From NCBI GenBank assembly GCA_021204375.1, contig JAJPZL010000394.1, positions 1-5,366 of the forward strand: a DNA stretch of 5,366 bases, given 5' to 3'. The notes under the pieces are model-generated. The model saw nothing but the letters and a program-made list of their open reading frames with translations. It was not told the origin of the DNA and made no database searches. Of this stretch, positions 1-5,366 are shown in pieces (the stretch's first letter is position 1; each line of letters begins with the position of its first letter). This DNA comes from Bacteroides sp. (lineage in GTDB: Bacteria; Bacteroidota; Bacteroidia; Bacteroidales; Bacteroidaceae). Both the position numbers and the translations under genes were made by a program.

Positions 1-69
1 GTATGGCATATTCGTGATAAATATGCTATAGGATCATATTTTCTCTATTCACCCTTTCTTACTGAGTAA
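1..69 (+). CDS. Possible C-terminal tail of an upstream gene (partial, 5' end outside window)
   Basis: Reading from base 1 gives 22 codons beginning VWHIRDKYAIG and ending SPFLTE before TAA at 67-69. The other two forward frames stop within about 30 bases, so this is the only open frame here. The stop lies 18 bases before the ATG of the next gene, the spacing expected inside an operon. The tail is aromatic-rich, with several Tyr and Phe residues, but too short to assign to a family. An open run of 22 codons can easily occur by chance, so the support is mainly its position. The tight spacing suggests that the gene at 88 is transcribed from further upstream. Confidence 0.4.
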   Translation, partial: VWHIRDKYAIGSYFLYSPFLTE

Positions 70-87
70 ATATTATACGTAATCCAT

Positions 88-2286
88 ATGATAAAACTAC
101 ATTATCTGGCTATCCTGTTTATATGGGTAGCCTGTACTCCTTATTCGGAGGAGGTAAAACATACACTGGAAGCAGCGAGAAATAACCGTGCAGAGATGGA
201 AGAGGTCCTGGCTTATTTTAAAGATCAGGGACGAACACCTTATAGAGCAGCCTGTTTTATTGTCGCCAATATGCCGTATCACAAAAGCCGTACTACTATT
301 GAGGTAGATGTTTCTTATAAAGCCTTCTTTACAGGGACCGATTCGCTCTATAGTGAACTCTTTAAGGGAATGGAACTGGCAGATATACAGCCTTTGCAGC
401 TTTGGGAATACGATTCGCTCCGTCTGGAACTGGCTGCCGGATTTAATGGTTTATCGTCTCCGAAACCGGCTTTTACGGATGAGTGGGATATGACCACCGT
501 ATCTGCAGCGTTCCTGATCACTACTATTGAACAGGCCCTTACAGTGTGGAAGGAGAGTCCTTACCTGAAAGATATGCCTTTTGATGAGTTTAAAGAGTTT
601 GTATCGCCTTACCGGGTGACTAATGAGGCATTAATGCTGGATAAATCCACCATCCGGTCGCTCTATGAAGAGAGAATATTGAAGGAGAATTCCCCGCCTT
701 CAATCACTGATCCGCTGGAGCGTTTTAAAGTATATGTGGATAAATGCCGGTTGATCAATAAACATACCCACCCTAAAGAACATGCCGGGATATACGACCT
801 TTTCCTGCCTAAATTTAAGATGGATTGCTACAATATGACTAACTGGAGTTGTAACATTTTACGGGCGTGTGGCATTCCGGTGGTGTATGAATTTACTCCC
901 CAGTGGCGGAAGCGTACCCAGCGCCACTTCTGGTGTGTATCACCCGATTCAACCGGTATCTGGCAACCTTATACGGCACCCGATAATAATATACGGGAGG
1001 ATTGGGAGAGTGATATTAAATATGCCGGTAAAGTCTATCGGAAAACCTTTGGTGCCCAACGGAATACTCCCTGGTTTATGGCTGCTGTCCATGAAGCTAT
1101 ACCATCGCTTTTTGATACTCCGCTGCTTGCTGACCAGACCTGGTATTATCACCAGACGGTTACTCTCCGGCTTCCTTTCACAGAAAGAGTAGAAAACCAG
1201 GTAGTTTATCTCTGTATGGATTTGCAGGGAGAGTTAAATCCGGTGAGTTGGGGAAGAGTGGACTCCAGGAAAGAGCAGATGATCTTTGAACAAGTACCCC
1301 TGAATACTCTCTTTTTTCCTGCCTGTTATGATGAGGACCGGCTTATACCGGTGGGAGAACCTTTTATGATCCAGGCAGATGGGACGGTACCGGAAATTCC
1401 TCTTTCTCTTTCTGGAAATAAGCCCGGAAAGGTATATGATATAACCGTTAAAGATGGAGTGTTGTACCGTACCGGGAAGCTGTCTGCTCCGCTTCGGAAA
1501 CTTTTTTACCTGACACTCTCTTGTGATACTACCCGTACTCTATCCATGCATACAGAACGGAAATATCCGGAGAAGAGAAGGCTTAGAGATTTACAGGAGA
1601 GATTAAGGGGAGTCCTTTTGCTGGGTAGTAATGAAAAGCTGGAAAATTTCGATACACTGTGTGTACTGGGTCATACTCCTTATCCTTTTTTGCAGCAGCT
1701 CTCTGTTGAGAAGCCCGGAAAATACCGGTATTACCTGTTTACTACGCACGACCGTGGCCCGGTTAATATAGCCCATCTGAAGTTTCTGGGAGCCAGATCC
1801 GGTGATCATAGGTGTGTAACCCCTACTCCGTTGCCTATTTTTTCCAGGGAAGAAGAGAAGTTACAGCAAGATGAAGGACTTTGCCGTATACTGGGCACAC
1901 CGCTTAGAACAGGGAGTAAATCGGAAGTAGCTTTTGACGGGGATTATCTCACCTTCGCGGGTTCTTCCCGTATTGGAATGGATTTTGGTAGTCCGGCAAC
2001 GATCACTTATTGGCGTTTTGTACCCCGTACTGCCAATAACGGCATTGTACGGCAAAATAGGTATGTACTGATGTATTACGACCAGGGGTGGAAGGAGGCA
2101 GGCGTGAAGTATGCTTCTGCCAATTTCCTGGATTGGGAAGATGTACCGCAAGCTACTCTTTTCAGGCTCCGGAACCTGACGGAGGGTAAGGAGGAGTTGC
2201 CCTTCTTCTACTTAGAAAGGAAGCAATATTTCCTGCATACGGATACATTGAAAAGGGAACTCTTTATTGCCGGTAAGTCCTTATGA
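88..2286 (+). CDS. Transglutaminase-like lipoprotein with C-terminal discoidin-like domain
   Basis: This is an intact 732-residue protein. A short hydrophobic N-terminus ends at Cys16 (FIWVAC), a loose Bacteroidetes-type lipobox with Trp at -3. I infer a lipid-anchored envelope protein, possibly surface-exposed, as Ser-Glu-Glu follows at +5 to +7. Residues 25-70 are an amphipathic helical region (NNRAEMEEVL, ACFIVANMP) that I associate with this Bacteroides family. The transglutaminase-like core is at about 215-300. Cys247 in MDCYNMTNW lies 12 residues before Arg259 of LRACGIPV, the spacing of the catalytic Cys helix. His280 in RHFWCV fits the catalytic His. The usual third residue (Asp in a W-x-P-x-D pattern) appears to be Thr296 in WQPYTAPDN, with Asp299 close by, so the triad may be altered. 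Residues about 605-715 (AFDGDYLTF, MDFGSPATITYWRF, LFRLRNLTEGKEE) match the discoidin-like C-terminal part of this family. The substrate is unknown; the fold can be protease-like, cross-linking or inactive. Its TGA overlaps the next ATG by four bases. I see no clear promoter or Shine-Dalgarno sequence before 88. Confidence 0.88.
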   Translation: MIKLHYLAILFIWVACTPYSEEVKHTLEAARNNRAEMEEVLAYFKDQGRTPYRAACFIVANMPYHKSRTTIEVDVSYKAFFTGTDSLYSELFKGMELADIQPLQLWEYDSLRLELAAGFNGLSSPKPAFTDEWDMTTVSAAFLITTIEQALTVWKESPYLKDMPFDEFKEFVSPYRVTNEALMLDKSTIRSLYEERILKENSPPSITDPLERFKVYVDKCRLINKHTHPKEHAGIYDLFLPKFKMDCYNMTNWSCNILRACGIPVVYEFTPQWRKRTQRHFWCVSPDSTGIWQPYTAPDNNIREDWESDIKYAGKVYRKTFGAQRNTPWFMAAVHEAIPSLFDTPLLADQTWYYHQTVTLRLPFTERVENQVVYLCMDLQGELNPVSWGRVDSRKEQMIFEQVPLNTLFFPACYDEDRLIPVGEPFMIQADGTVPEIPLSLSGNKPGKVYDITVKDGVLYRTGKLSAPLRKLFYLTLSCDTTRTLSMHTERKYPEKRRLRDLQERLRGVLLLGSNEKLENFDTLCVLGHTPYPFLQQLSVEKPGKYRYYLFTTHDRGPVNIAHLKFLGARSGDHRCVTPTPLPIFSREEEKLQQDEGLCRILGTPLRTGSKSEVAFDGDYLTFAGSSRIGMDFGSPATITYWRFVPRTANNGIVRQNRYVLMYYDQGWKEAGVKYASANFLDWEDVPQATLFRLRNLTEGKEELPFFYLERKQYFLHTDTLKRELFIAGKSL

Positions 2287-2477
2287 AAAACTTAACTATC
2301 AAGACAGTGGCCCGGGATGTTCCTTCGGTATTGATGGGGATGCTCCTTCTCTTCTTTATCCTGGTATATAACCGTCTGTCTGCTACCGTATATGTACCAA
2401 AGGGGTTGTTTTATGGAGCGTTGCTGACAGGGGGAGTAGTTGTGTGGAATTTCCGGAACGCTTTCCGGGCTCTTACC

Positions 2478-2480
2478 TAG
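2478..2480 (+). other. In-frame amber (TAG) codon inside the Wzy_C-like gene
   Basis: The reading frame starting at 2283 stops at TAG after NAFRALT, yet the same frame continues without a stop as LDLCIVADGVLYLALFYNYS and on to about 2640. One substitution from CAG (Gln) or TGG (Trp) would explain it. I see no ATG with a plausible start for the remainder. The stop removes nearly the whole enzyme, including all Wzy_C motifs. Confidence 0.8.
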
Positions 2481-2612
2481 CTGGATCTTTGTATAGTAGC
2501 GGATGGAGTTCTCTATCTTGCTCTCTTTTACAACTATTCTACCGCCTATGCCTGTAGGGTATTATTCCTGGTCTTGCTTTATCTGACGGTTTCTTCTTTG
2601 CGAAGCCACCAT

Positions 2613-2640
2613 TGGAAGATGCTCTATTATTCCTGCTTAC
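2613..2640 (+). other. Frameshift site (-1, one base apparently missing) in the Wzy_C-like gene
   Basis: The upstream frame reads VSSLRSHHWK and then becomes poor (MLYYSCLPVV, running to a stop). The downstream frame reads DALLFLLTGCLSLSLYGY and stays open to 4060. Moving between them needs one base lost from an ancestral sequence. A natural join is TGG AAG [G]AT GCT, giving HHWKDALLFLL, with one G lost from a GG pair at about 2618. No slippery heptamer lies in the frame being read here, so programmed frameshifting is not suggested. The exact position within this interval is uncertain. Confidence 0.72.
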
Positions 2641-4632
2641 CGGTTGTCTCTCCCTATCGTTATACGGATACCTGCAGCTGGGTGGCTGGGTGACTTCCGG
2701 TAATCCTTACTTTCTGATCACAGGTCCTTATAAAAATCCATCGGTATTTGCCGGGATCATGGTCATGTTATGGGTGGTGCCGGCCGCAAAGGTGATAACC
2801 GGTCTCCGTTACAGGCGTTATAACCGGCTATTTATGGGTTCTCTGGTGATCCTGGATATCAGTGCTCCCCTGGTAGTTTTATCCGGGAGCCGTGCTTCGT
2901 GGCTGGCTTTGCTGGTGGCCTTTCTTTATTTGGTAAGTACTGTATATAAACCCCGGATACGGTACGGTTGGCGTACCTGCCTGTGGGTGTTGCTTTTGGG
3001 TGGAGTCACTTTGGGGGGTTTATATGGGTTGTATACTATAAAAAAGGATTCGGCAGATGGACGGTTGCTGATCTGGAAAGTATCCCTGGAGATGATCCGG
3101 GAAAAACCGCTTACCGGTTTTGGACCCGGTGGATTTACTGCCCATTATATGCATTACCAGGCGCGTTATTTACAGGAGAAAGGGAGTGACCGGGATCAAT
3201 GGGTGGCAGGGAGTAACCACCTGGCTTATAATGAACCGGTCCGTATCTGGGTGGAGTATGGAGTAGTGGGTGTACTTATTTATATCGCTCTGGTAGTGGG
3301 CGTGTTGTTTATTCCGGGTAGGAGGCTCCGGAACTATACTCTTAAAGGGGTAGTGGTAGCTTACCTGGTATGGGGACTTTTTAATTTTCCTGCCCAGGTA
3401 GTTCTTATGCAGGGGATGCTGGTGATCACTCTGGCTCTTCTTTCCCGGGGAGTAAAACCGATCTGTCTGATCAAGCGAAAGATAAGCCTGGCAGGTAGTA
3501 TCGGATTGATCTTTCTTATTGCCTGTATGGCGTTGCAACAGTACTGCCTCTCTTTATCTTATACCGCTTACCAGGAATCGGTAAAGAGTGGCAGAAGCTA
3601 TGAGGAAGAAGAACTAATGGATCAGTTGGCTGCTTTAGAACCGGCTCTACGGTATGAGCCGGGTTACTGGGTATTCTATTGTTCTACGTTAAATCGCCTG
3701 CAAAAAGATGCTCTTTTATTGGAGAAAACAGTATACTGGGAAGAGTCTTTTTCTGCTCCCGTAGTGTGGCTGATGCGGGGAGATGTATATCTGAGAGGTG
3801 AGCAGTATAAGGAGGCAGAGCGGTGTTATGGGATCGCCCACTTTATGAGCCCGGTACGGCAGGCGGCCCGGGGCAGATTGGTCTGGCTCTACCGGGCAAT
3901 GGGCGAAGAGAAGCGGGCCAGGCAACTGGCGGCAGCCATACTTTCCGAGAAAGTAAAAGTATATGGTTTTGATACCTATATTCTTCACCAGAAGCTTCGT
4001 CAGGCTTTTGGTGAAGATATTCTTTATTATTTTTCAAATTTAAAAAACACAAAAGAATGAAGTTAAAACGAAAGAAAATCCTGGTAGCATCGATCCTGGG
4101 TGCAGTCTCTCTTTGCTTGTGTGTGCTTTCCTGTCAGGATCAGTGGGAGAATTCCCAGACGGCAACAGGACGATCAACAGGTAAGAATATGGAGTTAACC
4201 CTGACAGTAGCACAGCAATGGTACGAGGCAAATTATGCTCCGGTGGTAAGTATGCGTTCTGCCCTGGATATAGGTGGTACGGGAACCCTAGTAAAGCACG
4301 ATTGGAGTAACGGGAAAGAGAGTCGCAGGGGGAGATATGAAGTGGTTGAGACACCCATTAAAACCCGGGGTAATCATCTTGTTATGGATCCTGAGACGGC
4401 ACAGCATTTTGATCCTGCTAATCCGGATAAAGCTATTCGTAATACAGTCCGGATGATAACGATGAAGGATATAGTAACACAGGAGGTCCGTAGTTTTATT
4501 ATGATCTTTGTGGGTAGTTATGACTATTTAAAAAATACCAAAAATATGGGGCGGAATAGTTATCTCTACCGGGAGTCTGATTATGATGGTGCTGTATTAT
4601 TTTATGAACCAAATGGAGAATTTATAAATGGA

Positions 4633-4635
4633 TAG
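4633..4635 (+). other. In-frame amber (TAG) codon inside the lipoprotein gene, probably a former Trp codon
   Basis: The frame reads YEPNGEFING, TAG, RYENGKITTTISLS with no shift, and stays open for another 177 codons. A single G-to-A change from TGG would restore NGWRYENGK, which matches my recollection of the family at this point, where an aromatic residue usually sits. CAG is the other one-step possibility of note. The next in-frame start-like codon is TTG at 4672, which has no convincing initiation signal, so independent restart is unlikely. Confidence 0.78.
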
Positions 4636-4719
4636 AGGTATGAAAATGGAAAGATTACTACTACTATTTCTTTGTCAAATAACCAGCCTGGTAATAATGG
4701 AATTACGACCCGTGGCAAA

Positions 4720-4863
4720 GATTGTTATGATTCGTGTTATTACTTTTATGATGAAGAATGTGAGGATGATAGTTATTGGGAAGAGGATGAATATGGAACC
4801 TGGCTTATTATAATAAGAAATTGTTATGAGGTTGTAACAGATGAATGGTGTACTGAACAGTGT
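4720..4863 (+). other. Cysteine-rich acidic/aromatic segment of the lipoprotein
   Basis: The translation holds six cysteines, in the order C-x3-C-x7-C, then one isolated Cys, then C-x3-C (DCYDSC, EEC, RNCYEV, WCTEQC). Between them are many Asp, Glu, Tyr and Trp residues. In a periplasmic or surface lipoprotein these could form three disulfides or bind metal; the sequence does not decide which. The segment lies between the conserved N-domain and the proline-rich linker. Confidence 0.6.
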
Positions 4864-4938
4864 TATTTTTATCCGGATCCCGAAGATCCCAATGACTGGA
4901 ACAGTGGTTGGGAGTACCCCAATCTTTCCGGATCGGTA

Positions 4939-5011
4939 GATCCGCCCAGTGAGCCGGGTACTGGGGGGAATCCAAAACCTACTCCTAATCCGGAGCCTAT
5001 TGATAAGAGTA
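4939..5011 (+). other. Proline/glycine-rich linker of the lipoprotein
   Basis: The translation runs DPPSEPGTGGNPKPTP and then NPEPIDK. It is low in complexity and rich in Pro, Gly and Asn, typical of an unstructured spacer between domains. It separates the Cys-rich part from a C-terminal domain with alternating helical and hydrophobic stretches (MLTETVYELSKIGIDLP). Such a linker marks a likely site where C-terminal domains are exchanged. Confidence 0.65.
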
Positions 5012-5150
5012 AGATGCTTACGGAAACAGTATATGAGTTAAGTAAAATAGGAATAGATTTGCCAAGTGTAAGTTTTATTTTGGAAAATGAATCTTATACT
5101 GCCTGTATCCGGGTTGTTGATGATTATAGTGCTGCTGAAGTTTATACTGA

Positions 5151-5157
5151 TTTTTTG
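5151..5157 (+). other. Frameshift at T TTT TTG in the lipoprotein gene
   Basis: The incoming frame reads AAEVYTDFLNMI and stops at TAA 5167-5169. A -1 shift on the T6 run instead gives YTDFFEYDLKDRVSILWR and stays open for the remaining 200 or so bases. The seven bases match the X XXY YYZ slippery pattern in the frame being read, so tRNAs could re-pair after slipping. One T lost from an original T7 explains it equally well. I see no strong stem-loop or pseudoknot in the next 40 bases, which weakens the programmed option. Confidence 0.65.
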
Positions 5158-5162
5158 AATAT

Positions 5163-5366
5163 GATTTAAAAGACCGGGTATCTATCTTGTGGCGTGTAAA
5201 TTACCATCTTACTCAGGATTATCGTTATTGGTTAAATGAACCCCTAGTAATAAATGTGGAGCCTCTTAGAGTTATTCCTAGTAATGCAATATATAAAGAT
5301 GTTTGCTATATTGTTAAAGAGAAACATGGGGTTCCAGAGAATATATATAATGTACAGAATCCTGAC
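5163..5366 (+). other. Continuation of the lipoprotein C-terminal domain in the shifted frame
   Basis: The frame beginning GAT TTA AAA at 5163 encodes DLKDRVSILWRVNYHLTQ, then YRYWLNEPLVINVEPLRV and KDVCYIVKEKHGVPE, with no stop to the window edge. The other two forward frames contain stops (TAA 5167-5169 and TGA 5236-5238). It has no plausible start of its own, and the upstream stop in this frame is at 5148-5150, so it reads best as the rest of the preceding domain. GC is low: I count 40 of 120 over 5221-5340. I do not recognise the fold. Confidence 0.6.

Larger units (their letters stand above)
2283..4060 (+). pseudogene. O-antigen ligase/polymerase-like (Wzy_C) membrane protein with TPR-like tail, interrupted twice
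   Basis: Three segments make one protein of about 592 residues if a single missing base is restored: 1778 bases plus one equals 593 codons with the stop. Segment 1 (2283-2477) has membrane spans at residues 15-31 and 40-57. Segment 2 (2481 to about 2615, same frame after TAG) reads LDLCIVADGVLYLAL and VLFLVLLYLTVSSLR, again hydrophobic. Segment 3 (about 2613-4060, shifted frame) holds the rest: SGSRASW, then DGRLLIW (Arg codon 3062-3064), KPLTGFGPGGF and SNHLAYNEPVRIWVEYG (His codon 3218-3220). These are hallmarks of the Wzy_C family, which joins lipid-linked glycans or transfers them to an acceptor at the periplasmic face of the inner membrane. TPR-like helices follow at about 3608-3931 (WLMRGDVYLRGEQYKEAERCYGIAHF). 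The start overlaps the previous stop as ATGA, and the end overlaps the next gene the same way. Unless recoded, the product is only a 65-residue two-span peptide. The family call is strong. The pseudogene status is probable, because sequencing error cannot be excluded. The substrate is not shown. Confidence 0.85.
4057..5366 (+). pseudogene. Modular lipoprotein: conserved N-domain, Cys-rich and Pro-rich segments, C-domain; interrupted twice and cut by window end
   Basis: The ATG overlaps the previous TGA (ATGA), implying translational coupling. The N-terminus is a lipoprotein signal: KLKRKK, a hydrophobic stretch, then VLSC with Cys26, followed by QDQW. Residues 45-192 form a compact domain (VAQQWYEANYAPVVSMRS, HFDPANPDKAIRNTVRM, FIMIFVGSYDYLKNTK, MGRNSYLYRESDYDG). 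I associate it with a Bacteroidetes family that carries diverse C-terminal ends; no function is established. TAG at 4633-4635 interrupts FING-RYENGKITTT, and the same frame then runs to 5169. That stretch has six cysteines (4723-4863), a Pro/Gly linker (4939-5011) and the start of a C-terminal domain (KMLTETVYELSKIGIDLP). A -1 shift at the T6 run (5151-5156) leads into DLKDRVSILWRVNYHL, open to the window end. Without recoding, only a 192-residue lipoprotein would be made. The layout resembles polymorphic surface or effector proteins, but I recognise no toxin or enzyme motif in the visible C-domain. Confidence 0.72.

Noticed and set aside
61..87. Promoter upstream of the first full gene
   Set aside because: The stretch is AT-rich, but I find neither the Bacteroides -7 (TAnnTTTG) nor -33 (TTTG) element at suitable spacing, and the gene is closely spaced with an upstream tail.
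2453..2468. Perfect 6-base inverted repeat (CCGGAA CGCT TTCCGG) just before the TAG at 2478
   Set aside because: It arises from similar codons within coding sequence and has no T tract, so it is not a terminator. No regulatory role can be supported.
2283..2480. Independent 65-residue small membrane protein
   Set aside because: The same frame continues past the TAG with further membrane-type sequence, and the total length fits one Wzy_C-like gene, so it is the N-terminal fragment of that gene.
3170..3538. Antisense open frames such as the 122-codon one here, and others at 1861-2151 and 4040-4354
   Set aside because: They are shadows of strongly supported + strand genes, have no recognisable domains, and lie across conserved motifs of those genes.
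4929..4944. Inverted repeat CGGATC GGTA GATCCG in the linker region
   Set aside because: It is a short stem inside coding sequence, without a T run or matching copies elsewhere in the window. It is probably chance.
4672..5169. Separate TTG-started gene of 165 codons
   Set aside because: It is in the same frame as the lipoprotein gene ending at 4635, begins in the middle of a natural sequence (SLSNNQPG) and has no initiation signal. It is treated as the continuation beyond the TAG.
1..5366. tRNA, rRNA, CRISPR array, insertion sequence or attachment site
   Set aside because: I saw no repeat arrays, transposase-like sequence, terminal inverted repeats or tRNA-like cloverleaf on either strand.

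Overview
The window looks like chromosomal DNA of a gut-type Bacteroidales bacterium (Bacteroides/Parabacteroides-like). This rests on three things: predicted lipoproteins with loose Bacteroidetes-style lipoboxes, starts without a clear Shine-Dalgarno sequence, and protein types typical of that order. These types are a transglutaminase-like lipoprotein with a C-terminal discoidin-like region, an O-antigen ligase/polymerase-like membrane protein with TPR-like helices, and a lipoprotein of a modular family. I made this assignment by recognition, without a database search. Everything reads on the + strand.

Layout: (1) bases 1-69, a possible C-terminal tail of an upstream gene; (2) 88-2286, an intact 732-residue transglutaminase-like lipoprotein; (3) 2283-4060, an O-antigen ligase/polymerase (Wzy_C) gene split by an in-frame TAG (2478-2480) and a one-base frameshift (about 2613-2640); (4) 4057 to the window end, a modular lipoprotein gene split by an in-frame TAG (4633-4635) and a one-base frameshift at a T6 run (5151-5156), after which the new frame stays open to base 5366. 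Genes 2/3 and 3/4 overlap by four bases (ATGA), so they form one tightly coupled operon. No stretch over 300 bases lacks a gene.

The transglutaminase-like protein and the lipoprotein are predicted to sit in the envelope or on the surface. The Wzy_C-like protein would lie in the inner membrane and act on lipid-linked glycans or another acceptor. The operon would then be an envelope module that makes or modifies a surface polymer or glycoprotein; this is inference. The most notable observation is that two adjacent coupled genes each carry one in-frame amber codon and one -1 frameshift, while gene 2 is undamaged. In both genes the protein continues convincingly past each lesion. Recent decay, sequencing error and recoding (amber readthrough plus -1 frameshifting) are all possible. 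Decay or sequence error is the most economical explanation, although the second frameshift lies exactly on a canonical slippery heptamer, T TTT TTG.
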